Below are positions 24,601 through 35,993 of a stretch of 64,000 nucleotides of DNA, in pieces (position 1 is the stretch's first letter; each line of letters begins with the position of its first letter). The stretch is from Chelydra serpentina (taxonomy: Eukaryota > Chordata > Testudines > Chelydridae): positions 13,796,501-13,860,500 of the forward strand of contig JBAIAC010000059.1 in assembly GCA_037349315.1 (NCBI GenBank), written 5' to 3'. The notes below the pieces were generated by a model. That model was not told where the DNA came from. It did no database searches and saw only the letters and a list, made by a program, of their open reading frames with translations. The position numbers and the translations under genes are program-made.

Positions 24601-24785
24601 AGATAGATAGCGCAGTGGTTTGAGCATTGGCCTGCTAAACCCAGGGTTGCGAGTTCAATCCTTGAGGGGGCCATTTAGGGATCTGGGGCAAAAATTGGGG
24701 ATTGGTCCTGCTTTGAGCAGGGGGTTGGACTAGATGACCTCCTAAGGTCCCTTCCAACCCTGCTATTCTATGATTCTATAATTCT
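24601..24785 (+). mobile_element. Cry I-type SINE (tRNA head, CR1-like tail)
   Basis: The head carries a Pol III A box TAGCGCAGTGG (24608-24618) and a B box AGTTCAATCC (24652-24661). The body GGGCAAAAATTGGGGATTGG is followed by a tail GGTCCCTTCCAACCCTG and ATTCTATGATTCTAT, which matches the CR1 LINE 3' end used for retroposition in trans. The sequence is nearly identical to 57191-57371 over its whole length. The family assignment and turtle link come from published knowledge of Cry I SINEs. Confidence 0.88.
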
Positions 24786-25450
24786 AATCCAGACTGCTAG
24801 ATGAATTTTTTATATATACAAATAAATAAATACAATTAAATAATATCCAGCTGACAGTCTGGAATAGAATTTTGTGCCCTTTTCCTTCTCTCTCTAGAGA
24901 TGTAAATGAAGTTTCTACAGCTCAGTTACAGCTTTATCCAAATCTCACTGAAGTAAATGAGTTTTTCCACTGACTTCAATGAGCCATTGATCAGACCCCC
25001 CTAATGACTTGCGAAGGATAAAAGTAAATGTTTTTAATACACTGGTCCTTTGCCCTCATAAAAAGGGTTTAAACAAACGTAACACTAGATAGAATGTGGT
25101 AGATTTTGGTATGGGGTGAATTTAATCCTTTGATTTTTCCAGTTATGAATACTCTTGATACAATTTTGTTACTACTAAAGACGGAGTGCATTCATCAGTT
25201 ACAAGAACCCAGGAAGGGAGAAAAGCCAAGAGACGCTGGCCTACCCAGAATTAGGAAAGAATGCTTCTGCACTTAAAATTTCTTTAAAAGGCTGCATTAG
25301 AACCACATATAGAACTGTTAGCCTGAAGATCAAGCATATATACCTGAAGGAAGTCACTTACATAGGCTGAGGGTGAGCTCCTACTTTCAATACAACCAAA
25401 TGCATAAAGACCATTACAAAAGATATTATACAACTATAAATTCATATAGT
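24786..25450. other. AT-rich stretch, nothing recognised
   Basis: No supported feature. Confidence 0.4.
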
Positions 25451-25620
25451 AAGAACATAAGAAATGCCATACTGGGTCAGACCAAAGGTCTATCTAGCCC
25501 AGTATCCTGTCTTCCGACAGTAGCCAATGCCAGGTACCCCAGAGGGAATGAACAGAACAGGTAATCATCACGTGATCCAACCCCAGTAGCCCATTCCCGG
25601 TACTTTACAGCCAAAACATT
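25451..25620 (-). mobile_element. CR1-type LINE, 3' end fragment
   Basis: The inverse of the CR1 tail block seen at 31070-31200. Landmarks are AAGAACATAAGAAATGCCAT, GGTCAGACCAAAGGTC, GACAGTAGCCAATGCCAGGT and CAGAGGGAATGAACAGAACA. It lacks coding sequence, as is usual for 5'-truncated CR1 copies. Confidence 0.85.
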
Positions 25621-26542
25621 AAAAAAAAAACTACTTGTGATTTTGGGGGCCCAACTTCAGCCATTTTCAGAAAGTGTTGAGAACTCACCTTCAGAAAATC
25701 AGGTCCCAATATTAAACATCAAAATATTGAAGTCTTAGTCCTTTTGCCCACAGCTTACAATCTGAACAAGAGAAATACACAGGCCCCAGACATGGGACAA
25801 CAGTTCACATGAGCAGAAAGCATGGAAAGTAGTTTCCTTAAATATATATTTTAATCTTCAAACAGGTAACCGCTGCTCTCTCACTCCTGGACTGATGCAT
25901 TTTCTGCCTTTAAACTCATGCCACAGAGACTTCTTGCGCACTCTATGTTAATTAATGCCAGATCACCGACTTACAATGCCTTACTAAGTGTGCTCATTTC
26001 CAGAGCTACTACTCTGGCTGAGAAACAAAACTAGGGACTGTGTTAGACAACTTAATCAAACCCAGCAGAAACACACATTTTAGAAACAAATTGAACATCC
26101 AATTCAGATAAAGATATAGCAACATTATCTTCCTCCAGATACCACCATATAAATAAAATTGAAGTAAACCAAGGGGAAAGCATAACCAATCTAATAGATA
26201 AGCACGTGGCAGAGTGTGATACAGCATTAAATATCCAAATTGGGAGAACAGAATTATGGGTAAGGAAACTAATTTTACCTTCCTTTATGAGTACCCACTG
26301 CTCTATCAGTCCTATGTCGGTAGGAAGAAGCAAATATCCTTCATCAGCAGGAGGGGAAAAATAGATCTCTAGGGGACAGAACCAATAAAAATCCAGAAAA
26401 TAAAGAGTATGGTTTAATTTTTATTGTAAGATCTATGCAGAAAGAAACTAAAGAAAGATCAAAGAATCCTTTGTCCAAAAGCAGCATTAGAGGAGGTCAA
26501 ATCAACTCTTTTACAGCATTTATTGAAAGAATACACAGACAA
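25621..26542. other. AT-rich stretch, nothing recognised
   Basis: Frames at 26009-26333 show no family resemblance. No supported feature. Confidence 0.4.
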
Positions 26543-27732
26543 GAGAAGGTTACTTACCTGTAACTGGAGGTTCTTTGAGATGTGTGGTCCCTATTTGGAT
26601 AACAAACGTGGTGTGTGCATGTACACCATGTGCAGGAAGGTTTGTAGCAGTGCCTGTTGACCTGCATGTGCCCCGTGTGTCCCCCTCATGCTCACTGCCG
26701 AAGCCATAATAGACCACTTGGGTCGATGCCACTCCAGTATCCCTCTTACCACGGAGCAGTACAGTCTGCAGCAGAGGGGACAGAACGAGGGTGGGTATTG
26801 GAATCCAAATAAGAACATAAGAAAGGCCGTACTGGTTCAGACCAAAGGTCCATCCAGCCCAGTAGTCTGTCCACCGACAGTGGCCAATGCCAGGTGACCC
26901 GGAGTGAGTGGACCCAACAGGTAATGATCAAGTGATCTCTCTCCTGCCATCCATAGGTATCACACATCTTGAAGAATCTCCAGTTACAGGTAAGTAACCT
27001 CATCTTCTTTGAGCGATGCTCCCTATATGGATTCCAAACACAGGTGTAGTTAGTGAGCAGTGATCGGCATGGAGATGGGTGCGAGGACATGAGAGGGAGA
27101 GCTGTGTAGAGTAAAGCCTGGCCTAAGCTGCTGTAACCGGTGCAATGGCGTAGTGAGTCATGAAGATCTGAATGAAGCGCCATGTAGTAGCACAACAGAC
27201 GTCCTACCATGGTACGTCTGCATGTTACCAGCAGGCAGATGTTGCCATGAGCGCTCATGTAGTGTGCCATAACACCAGAAGGGTGAGATACATCAGCAAG
27301 GGTGTAACATTCACAGATGTATCCAGAGATCCACTGTGAAGAGAGGGCTTGTCCTTTGCATTGGTCAGCAATGGCGATAAAGAGTCTCAGAGAAATCCGA
27401 AAAGCATGCGTGATTAGGAGGTAGAAGGCGAGAACAGGCAGACGTTGAGGAAATGGAGCTTCTTGTCTGTGTGGGAGGTGTGGGGTTTGGGATAGAAGAC
27501 CAGGAGGTGAATGCACTGATTCAGGTGGAATTCTGACACCACCTTTGGTAGGAATTTCAGATGCAGGTGCAAGGACACTACCTTTGTGAAAGACCATGTA
27601 AGCGGTGTCAGTCATCATGGCCGTCAGTTCGCTGACTCGTCATGCTAAGGTAATGGCCATCAAGAAGAGTACTTTCATGGAGAGATGAGAGACAGAGTAA
27701 GTGGCAAGGGGCTTGAAGGGCAGTTTTGTGAG
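26543..27732 (-). pseudogene. DIRS-like tyrosine recombinase relic, C-terminal part with inverted repeats
   Basis: Minus strand. The frame covering 27618-26746 resembles the vertebrate DIRS-type tyrosine recombinase. The block FLMAIT is followed by RVSEL, where the usual A-R-R-V-S-E-L carries TGA at 27640-27642 in place of the first Arg codon. Downstream the helix with the conserved H-x-x-R is decayed (AHYMSAHG), while a Tyr pair remains in LLCYYMALHSD. After the frame come two arms of an inverted repeat, 26543-26587 and 26961-27007, sharing GGTTACTTACCTGTAACTGG. A CR1 3' end lies between them. The N-terminal part continues at 31854-32066. Confidence 0.7.
26811..26957 (-). mobile_element. CR1-type LINE, 3' end fragment nested in the DIRS-like relic
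   Basis: The block AAGAACATAAGAAAGGCCGT, CAGACCAAAGGTCCATC and GACAGTGGCCAATGCCAGGT is the inverse of the CR1 tail at 31070-31200 and parallels 25451-25620. It sits between the two inverted-repeat arms. Confidence 0.85.
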
Positions 27733-28857
27733 TATAGGCCTGAGACCTGATCTGCCTCCTCCTCAGCCCCCATATTAAGCCAGCCTTGGGTGAAACTCAG
27801 GGAATTCACCACTAAAATTGGAAGAAAAATAAACAAACGTTCTGCTGCTGATAAAGCATGAGAATTATAACCACCAAGGTTGTAAAGGCACTGGGAAATT
27901 AGGGAGGATACAGAAAGACTCAACAAATGGTAAGATAAGCTCTGACCAGTGTTTTTATGCTGACCATCTGTATAAACCCACAAGAGGAGAGACAATTCTT
28001 GATTTAGTCCTAAGTGGAGCACAGGATCTGGTCCAAGAGGTGAATATCGCTGGAATGAACAGAACAGGTAATAGTGACCATAATAGAACTAAATTTAACA
28101 TCCCTGTGGCAGAGAAAACACCACAGCAGCCCAACACTAGCATTTAATTTCAGAAAGGGGAACTACACAAAAATGAGGTTAAACAGAAATTAAAAGGTAC
28201 AGCGACAAAATTGAAATCCCTGCAAGCTGCATGGAAACTTTTTAAAGACACCATAATACAGGCTCAACTTACATGTATACCCCAAATTAAAAAACATAGT
28301 AAGAGAACCAAAAAACTGCCACTTTGGCTATAAAACAAAGTAAAAGAAGCAGAGAGATGCAAAAAGGCATCCTTTAAAAAGTGGAAGTTAAATCCTAGTG
28401 AGGAAAATAGAAGGGAGCATAAACTCTTGAAAATGAAATGTAAAAATATAATTAGGAAGGCCAAAAAAGAACTTGAAGAAAAGCTAGCCAAAGACTGAAA
28501 AAGTAATAGCAAAAAATATTTTAAGTACAACAGAAGCCGTAAGCCTGCTAAAAAACAAGTGGGGCCACTGGACTACCGAGATGCTAAAGGAGCACTCAAG
28601 CACGATAAGGCCATTGCGGAGAAACTAAATGAATTCTTTGCATCAGTCTTCACAGCTGAGGATGTGAGAGAGATTCTCAAACCTGAGCCATTCTTTTTAG
28701 GTGACAAATCTGAGGAACTGTCCCAGATTGAGGTGTCAGAGCAGGTTTTTTGATAAACTGATAAACTAAACAGTAATAAGTCACCAGGACTACATGGTAT
28801 TCACCCAAGAGTTCTGAAGGACCCCTCAAATTTGAAATTGCAGAACTACTAACTGTA

Positions 28858-30001
28858 CAGTAACTCCTCACTTAACGTAGTTATGTTCCTGAAAAATGCA
28901 ACTTTAAATGAAACGATGTTAAACTAATCCAATTTCCCCATAAGAATTAATGTAAATAAGGGGGTTAGGATCCAGGTTTTATATATATATATAAAACACA
29001 CACACACACACACACACACACTATACGTTTTAAACAAACAACTGAATACTGGTACACAGCGATGATGATAGTGAAGCTTGGTTGAGGTGAAGGAATCAGA
29101 GGGTGGGAATTTCCCAGGGAATGCCTTAGGAAGGATGAACTAGCACTAGCACTCCACTGAGCCCTCAAGGGTTAACGCTCACACTCTACAAGCCAGCAGG
29201 AAACCAGAGATAGAGATGCGCATTTCTAAATTAGGTATCAAGAGTGGGGTCAGAAGGTACACTGCCTTGTTAATTAGATCATAGGCATGCGCAGCACATT
29301 TTATTAGGGTGTGCACCCGGGGAGCCCCGCCCCTGCCCCTCCCTCATTCACTCCCTCCCACTTCGTGCCCCCTGACTGCCCCCCTCAAGAACCTCCAACC
29401 CTCCCTTGCTCCTTGTCCCCTGACTGCCCCCTCCTGGGACCCTGCCTCTAACTGCCCCCCAGGATCCCACCCCCTATCTAAGCCTCCCTGCTCCTTGTCC
29501 CCTGACTGCCCCCTCCTGAGACCCCCTCACCCTAACTCCCCCCCAGGACCCTACCACTACCTGTCCCCTGACTGCCCCGACCCCTATCCACACCCCTGCC
29601 CCCGACAGACCCCCGGGACTCTCATACCTATCCAACCACTCCCTGTCCCCTGACTGCCCTCCCCAGAACCCCTGACCCATCTAACCCCTCCTGCTCCCTG
29701 CCCCTGACTGCCCCGACCCCTCTCCACACTCCAGCTCTATGGAAGATGGGGTAAGCAAGGTGCAGGGGGACATTAGCCCGCCTCTTTTTCCCCTCCCCCC
29801 CCCACAGCAAGCAGGCAGGAGTCTCGGAGAGCGCACGGCAGTGGGAAAAGGGACAGCTAAACTGCCATTGATAGCCTTAGATAACAATGATAACATTAGA
29901 ATGGAGCATTTCACAACTGTAAACGACCATGTTCCCTAATTGATCAGCAATGTAAGAACGAAACAACGTTAACCGGGACAACTTTAAGTGAGGAGTTACT
30001 G
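28858..30001 (+). mobile_element. Mariner/Tigger-like element with TA target duplication
   Basis: Terminal inverted repeats CAGTAACTCCTCACTTAA are identical for 18 bp at both ends, and TA flanks each side (28856-28857 and 30002-30003). It is 1.14 kb with no transposase. The interior has a TA/AC simple repeat (28979-29021) and a C-rich array with the recurring phrase CCCCTGACTGCCCC (29340-29720). It lies inside the CR1 copy, whose polymerase resumes directly after it. Frames in the C-rich part are not proteins. Confidence 0.9.
28979..29021 (+). repeat. (TA)n followed by (AC)n
   Basis: A simple dinucleotide run inside the mariner-like element. Confidence 0.95.
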
Positions 30002-31200
30002 TAGTTTGTAACCTATCATTCAAATCAGCTTCTGTACCAAATGACTGGAGGATAGCTAATGTCCCACCAATTTTTAAAAAGGGCTCCAGAGGTGATCCCA
30101 GCAATTACAGGCCAATAAGCCTGACATCAGTACCAGGCAAACTGGTTGAAACTATAGTAAAGAACAAAACTGTCAGACACACAGATGAACATAATTTGTT
30201 GGGGAAGAGTCAACATGGTTTTTGTAAAGGGAAATCATGTCTCACCAATCTACTAGAATTCTTTGAGGGGGTCAACAAGCATGTGAACAAGGGGGATCCA
30301 GTGGATATAGTGTATTTAAGATTTTCAGAAAGCCTTTCACAAGGTCCCTCACCAAAGGCTCTTAAGCAAAGTAAGTGGTCATGGGATAAGGTCCTCTCAT
30401 GGATTGGTAACTGGTTAAAAGATAGGAAACAAAGGGTTGGAATAAATGGTCAGTTTTCAGAATGGAGAGAGGTAAATAGTGGTGTCCCCCAGAGATCTGT
30501 ACTGGGACCAGTCCTATTCAACATATTCATAAATGATCTGGAAAAAGGGGTAAACAGTGAGGTGTCAAAATTTGCAGCTGATACAAAACTACTCAAGATA
30601 GTTAAGTCCCAGGCAGACTGCGAAGAGCTACAAAAGAATCTCTCAAAACTGGGTGACTGGGCAACAAAATGTCAGATGAAATTCAATGTTGATAAATGCA
30701 AAGTAATGCACATTGGAAAACATAATCCCAACTATACATATAAAATAATGGGGTCTAAATTAACTGTTTCCAAGATCTCTTTCTTGAGTGGTGTCATTGT
30801 GGGTAGTTCTCTGAAATCATCCACTCAATGTGCAACAATAGTCAAAAAAGCAAAAAGAATGTTGGGCGTCATTAAGAAAGGGATAGACAAGACAGAAAGA
30901 AAATATCATAATGCCTCTACATAAATCCATGGTATGCCCACATCTTGAATACTGCATGCAGATGTGGTCACCCCATCTCAAAAAAGATATATTGGAATTG
31001 AAAAAGGTTCAGAAAAGGGCAACAAAAATTATTATTCTGTTTGCCAGAAGCTGAGAATGGGCGACAGGGGTTGGACCACTTGATGATTACCTGTTCTATT
31101 CATTCCCTCTGGGGCACCTAGCATTGGTCACTGTCGGAAGATAAGATACTGGTCTAGATGGACCTTTGGTCTGATCCAGTATGGCCATTCTTATGAACAG

Positions 31201-31853
31201 AGGTGATCACAACTAAGTTACAATTTGGGCATAAAAGATAAAATGCAAAACAAATTGGACAGGAAGGAGAACACATAGGTGCCAGCATGTAATTGGTTAA
31301 AATGTTTGTTATTTAGGAGTGTGGATAATGTGATAGGTTTAGTAAATTTGAAGGAGGTATCTAGTTTTATCTATATAATGTAAATGAAAAACAATGTTCT
31401 TTGGGAACCATTTCCAGACTGCATTCAACATCAAGCTGCTGGAACTCTGACCACTCTGCACGACCGTGACGTGCAGCGGCATCGCCAGGAACCCCCAGAG
31501 AGTGGATCTTGACTGGCCACTGGGTGAAATTTTTCTGTATATTGGTGGTGATGACCATAAGAGATTTGCTTGATATACGTATTCTGTTTGTGTTGCTAAT
31601 AAATAGATGTTTAGAACACAGCTGTGTAAGGCTCTTTCACTGGGAAAAGGTTCTGCAGACCTGAAGAGTCTTGAGCCCGGGGGAGGGGGATACTTAAATT
31701 GACCAAGTTTCTTCCTGAGCCCCATGGGTAAGGATAGGTGCCTTACACCCCGAGCCCTCAGTAGGGAAAGGGTGGGGTGCCTAAATTGACCGGGCCATGC
31801 CTTGAGTCCTCGGCAGGGTATAGGCATGCTGCCCTAAATATAGGTGGGTAACA
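31201..31853 (+). mobile_element. LTR-like sequence of an endogenous retrovirus
   Basis: The stretch has an LTR organisation on the plus strand: a poly(A) signal AATAAA at 31598-31603, then a GT/CT-containing region with the repeated phrase TTAAATTGACC, and an end reading GGGTAACA followed by GTGAG. I recall similar LTR ends in turtle endogenous retroviruses but cannot check. The 5' boundary is not clear, since CR1 tail DNA ends at about 31200. No gag, pol or env is present. Confidence 0.5.
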
Positions 31854-32066
31854 GTGAGGGCAGAGAGAACAAGGTTAAGATCCCATAGAGGCGGGGATTT
31901 TCGCACCAGTGGAAAGATATTAAGCAGACCTTTCAGAAAGTGGACAGTGGTAAAGTGCAAAAACACCATCTATTGGGGGAAGAAAGGCACTGAGCGCTGG
32001 CAAGTGGACCCGGATGGAGCTGAGCGCGAGGCCTGAGGCTTTGAGCTCAAGGAGGCAATCCATGAT
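31854..32066 (-). pseudogene. DIRS-like tyrosine recombinase relic, N-terminal part
   Basis: Minus strand from about 32066. The peptide LLELKASGLALSSIRVHL is followed by FTTVHFLKGLLNIFPLVRK and PLWDLNLVLSALT, which are the core-binding and linker helices of DIRS-type recombinases. The reading phase at its downstream edge is the phase of the C-terminal part at 27727 and below, so this is the same gene split by the insertion. In-frame stops are present. Confidence 0.7.
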
Positions 32067-32072
32067 GACGGG

Positions 32073-32400
32073 TGTGACGGGCTGGATCACAGAAACCCCC
32101 TTGGGGCTGCCAACTGATATGCCAAGACTACTTCTGCCTCTGCTTTCCTGCCCTGGCAGCTTAGGACTTCAGTGCCCTGCCTGGTTTGAGCCAGACGCGC
32201 TAGCCTGCTGCAAACCCAGACCCAGGTCTGAACCATGTCCCCTAATAGCTGTAAGCTTAACTGAAAGCAGCTTAAGAAATGTTCCTGTCTTTAACACTCA
32301 GATGCCCAACTCCCAATGGGGTCCAAACTCCAAATAAATCCATTTTACCCTGTATAAAACGTATACAGGGTAAACTCAAATTGTGAGGGTCACATCCCTC
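32073..32400 (+). mobile_element. LTR-like sequence, 5' portion
   Basis: It begins TGTGACGGGCTGGATCACAG and has a poly(A) signal AATAAA at 32333-32338 followed by TTTTACCCTGTATAAA. I recall this LTR type as common in turtle genomes. The 3' end is not identifiable and no internal retroviral sequence follows. It abuts the DIRS-like relic. Confidence 0.5.
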
Positions 32401-34083
32401 AATTAGCATTGAGAGAATTAAGATTTGACCTACCATTTCCTGTTTCTCTAGACTGCAAACTTTACAGTCTTTTTTTGCATAAAGTTACTTGGTGCTCAAC
32501 ACTCCTTTCTACCCCACAGATACTTCTCCTCATTATCTCAATGGGGAGAACATATCAAACCAAATTCAGGCGCCAATGTTCAACTGCACTCCTCACTAAG
32601 GATCTTTGTAGGTATTTTGAGTTTGATTCTCTAATGGCATAAAGGGGACTTAAAGGCAGAGCATCTCTACCTATGTTCAACTTTGGAATAGCTCTATACC
32701 AGTTCCCGGATTAGGGAGTATGATAGTATGAGCCCAGAATGCCAGTGCACTCCAGCTATTCTCAGCTGCTCATAATTCCTAAGGTGCCAGGGGCTGCTGG
32801 AGCATAAGTTTGAGCAGCACAAAAGCTGAAAAGAAAGAAGCAATAACGCCAAAACGCCTAGATAGAGCAGCCCAAAGGGAACCTTCCTGGTGGAGACTGG
32901 ACTGTAGGAGTGTAATCTAAGCATTAGGATATGGGGAGCTAGCAACTACCTAAAACACAGGAAAAGAAACAAGAGGCGCATAGGAGTAGGGAAGAAAACC
33001 CATCAGTTCATGACAGATCAGTAGGTGCCTCTTCAGGGAGGAGTAACCACTTGAAAACACAGATGGGTCACAATTCTTACCAAATAGAAAACTTTACAGA
33101 GGAACTTAAATATATATTTTCATAATGTCCTTGTGAAGTAATAAAACAACTAAAGAATGTTATATATCTCTTATCCTCCAAAATATTCTTGGCACTTCCC
33201 GATTCACTGCAAGTATCCCAAAATCACAAACAATCCAATGCAATCCATGGTAACTGATATCTCAGTACACATCATTCTGCGACATCTTCAGTGAACCGGA
33301 ATGCATCAAGAGGACTTTACAGAACAGAAGTTTTACTACATTAGTTAAAATACACTGTACCCAGTACATCCCATAGCTTGATTAGTGGCAAACAGCATTC
33401 AGCATCATCTGTTTATATAACTCAGTTTACCTTGTAGTTCACCTTTAAAAGGAGCCAAAGAAATAAAGTGTATATTTTAAAGTCTGGTAATAGAGATTAT
33501 CACCATCATCATCATCTGGATTAGTAATTATTTCTATGGATAAATTGAAGTCAGCAGTCAAGACACATTGCAAAAAAATCAATAAATACATGAGAGGTAA
33601 TCAGGTTAAAAACAAATATTGTTTTAAAGTATTCATATCTATTGTATATTACTAGTAACAACTCAGTATAATTAAATTAAAAAAATAAATTACTTGTCAA
33701 TCTTTGTTACTAACAATTTGCATTTTTCTCAGCTTGAAAAATTAAAGTACAATAGGCCACTTTACTTTCAGATTCTTATGCATTAGGAAATGCTATAGCA
33801 TTTGGGTTGCAAACACTGCAAGGGTGGATTGATTAGTTTTGGAACACTTTCATGGACACATTTCTGTTATGTTTTATAAAAGCTTGTTTTTTGTTGTCAA
33901 AAAAACAACAACCCACATTTATTTTGACCAAATTTGACATAACTTCTTAATGTATCTTTGAATTTAGTCCTAAATTTTAGTTATGAGCTCCAATACTTGC
34001 ATCAGATCTGATCAAACACGTGTTTATGCCTACGTGAAGCCCCATTTAACTAATGAGGATCTGTGTAAGACAAAGCTCTTCCT
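32401..34083. other. AT-rich stretch, nothing recognised
   Basis: A short ATC triplet run lies at 33499-33516. No coding frame or repeat terminus is supported. Confidence 0.4.
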
Positions 34084-34091
34084 GTACAGAG

Positions 34092-35099
34092 TAGGGTTGC
34101 CAGGCATCCAGTTTTTGACATTAAAAGTCTGATCAGCAGCGCAGCAGGGCCCGGGGGCTAAGGTAGGCTGCCTGCCTGTCCTAGCTCCGCACGGTTCCCG
34201 GAGGCAGCTGCAAGGTCCCTGCAACCCCTAGGTGCATGGATGGCCAGAAAGGCTCTGCACACTGCCTCCGACCTGAGTGCCAGCTCTGCAGCTCCCATTG
34301 GCTGGGAACCGCAACCAATGGGAGCTGTGGGGGCAGCGCCTGAGGACGCAAGGGCAACATGCGGAGCCTCCCTGGTCGCTGATGTGCCTAGGAGCCGCAG
34401 GGACCTGGCAGCCGCTTCCTGGGAGCCATGGTAAGCACCGCTGGGATGCCGCAGCCCAACCCCCTGCCCCAGCCCGGAGTCCCCTCCTGCATCCAATCTC
34501 CCTCCCAGAGCCTGCACCCCACACACACCCTAACACCCCAACCCCAGCCCTGAGCCCTCTCATGCATCCCAAACCCCTCATTCCTGGCCCACCCCAGAGC
34601 CTAAACCTCCAGACGGAGCCTGCCCCCCATCCCGCACTCCAAACCACTTGGCCCCAGCCACTCCCTCATCCCCAGCCCCACTCAAGAACCCGCACCCCCA
34701 GCTGGAGCCCTCACCCTTTCCACACCCCAACCTGCAGCCCGGAACCCTCTCCCACTCTATGAATCCCTCATTTCTGGATCCACAAGGAGCCCACGACCCC
34801 AGCCCAGAGCCCATACACCCCTCCCCGCAGCCCAGTCCCCTGCCCCAGCCCAGAGCCATCTCACATCCCAAACCTCTCATCCCTGGCCCTACCCCAGAGC
34901 CCCTCCCCCCCCCCAGCCGAAGCCCTCACCCACTCCTGCACCCCAACCCCTTGCCCCAGCCTGGTAAAAGTGAGTGGGGGGGGAGGGGGAGAGCAAGTGA
35001 CGGGGGGGGGGGGGCACAGAACGAGCAGGGGCAGGGCCTCAGGGCAGAGGGTGGGGCAGGGGTGTTTGGTTTTGTGTGATTAGAAAGTTGGCAACACTA
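34092..35099 (+). mobile_element. hAT-like element, 1.0 kb, with C-rich minisatellite
   Basis: The left end is TAGGGTTGCCAGGCATCCAG and the right end GTTGGCAACACTA. The target duplication is GTACAGAG (34084-34091) against ATACAGAG (35100-35107), one mismatch. The body has a GC-rich segment with CAATGGGAGCTG repeated in inverted form, then a degenerate array of CCCAGAGCC and CACCCCAACCCC phrases (34470-34970). Several 60-160 codon frames in it on both strands are artefacts of low complexity. Confidence 0.85.
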
Positions 35100-35107
35100 A
35101 TACAGAG

Positions 35108-35487
35108 GCAGGTACAGGACTATGGCCTTACTGAGTAATACGGTATTTACAATCACCTCTCTGATGGGGACCACTCCCCCACATTCCGAAAAAATAAAAT
35201 AACTCAGCTACACCCTTGAGGTCAGCCATCATTGCCACAATTCTGTGTCCAATGGATTTGAAATGCTCACATTCTGTCAAGCTGCTGACCCTCTTTCAAA
35301 GCAAGCGCTGCAGAAAATCTTAAATATTTCCCAAGACGGACTCAGATGACAGCACACTACAGAAAGCTCAGGTCCATGTCTGTCAGACGTACCTGAACTG
35401 ATTTTTAAAAAGCTTGCATTACACTGTAGTACTAAAGCATTCTTAAACTGGAAAACTCCTGGCACATTCCAAGCTATACCAATAGCA
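35108..35487. other. Short stretch, nothing recognised
   Basis: No supported feature between the two hAT elements. Confidence 0.4.
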
Positions 35488-35495
35488 CTACAGAC

Positions 35496-35985
35496 CAGTG
35501 GTTCACAACCTTTTTGCTCTCAGGATCCATTTGTAAATGACCCAATAAACAGCTTTAGTGTTTAAAAAAAAACAAAAAAAACAAACGGCTTACTAAATTT
35601 TCTTACCCACTACTTCTAATATACACTTTAAAGAAATAAGAACACAAGAAGTATATCACAAATACTATAGCTGTGGCTCCTTTGGCTCCCCATTCGTTGA
35701 GGTCGGGGGTGACAGTGCCTCTCGCTCATATTTAGCCCAGATGGTCCTGTCACTATAACAGAGGGGATACTAGGCCAAAACTGAGCAGGATTGCTACCCC
35801 ATGCACCGGGTTTCAACACCCCGAGTGGGTAGCTGAACCTCACCAGCCCCACAGGACTGAAGCTGCCACTGCAGTGGCAAGTACAAGGAAGGGTCTTGCA
35901 CAGGTACCCCAAGCCTCCCATGCAACTCTTTGACACATTCAGATAACCCAATTTTGGACTGTAACCCAGGGGTTGAGATACCCTG
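35496..35985 (+). mobile_element. Non-autonomous hAT element, 490 bp
   Basis: The left terminus is CAGTGGTTCACAACC and the right is GGGGTTGAGATACCCTG. The target duplication is CTACAGAC (35488-35495) against CTACAGAT (35986-35993), one mismatch. The minus-strand frame 35628-35951 shows no domain. Confidence 0.82.
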
Positions 35986-35993
35986 CTACAGAT

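Larger units (their letters stand above)
27944..31200 (+). pseudogene. CR1-type LINE, endonuclease plus reverse transcriptase relic
   Basis: Plus strand. At 27976-28090 the frame reads TRGETILDLVL and then GNSDHNRTKFNI, the C-terminal endonuclease block with the SDH triad kept. A lysine-rich linker follows (28150-28560), then AEKLNEFFASVFTAED (28610-28660) and NKSPGLHGIHPRVL. After the mariner-like insert (28858-30001) the polymerase reads [66 protein letters not shown] and MKFNVDKCKVMHIGKHNPN. The first catalytic block reads YLRFSES in place of YLDFSKAFD, and FADD reads FAAD, so both metal-binding sites are lost. The tail block at 31070-31200 is the 3' untranslated end. Confidence 0.88.
27733..31853 (+). 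mobile_element. Composite insertion flanked by GTGAG
   Basis: The pentamer GTGAG at 27728-27732 and 31854-31858 brackets this 4.1 kb block. The DIRS-like frame resumes in phase directly after the right copy. A 5-bp duplication and a right end reading GGGTAACA are typical of LTR element integration. The left end reads TATAGG rather than TG, so it has decayed or the element is rearranged. Inside are 27733-27940 (unassigned), a CR1 copy (27944-31200, with its own insert) and an LTR-like stretch (31201-31853). Confidence 0.6.

Noticed and set aside
29309..29653. 114-codon proline-rich frame
   Set aside because: Translation of the CCCCTGACTGCCCC array in the mariner-like element.
34158..35079. 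Proline-rich frames up to 161 codons
   Set aside because: They come from the C-rich minisatellite of a hAT element, with similar frames on both strands and no domain.
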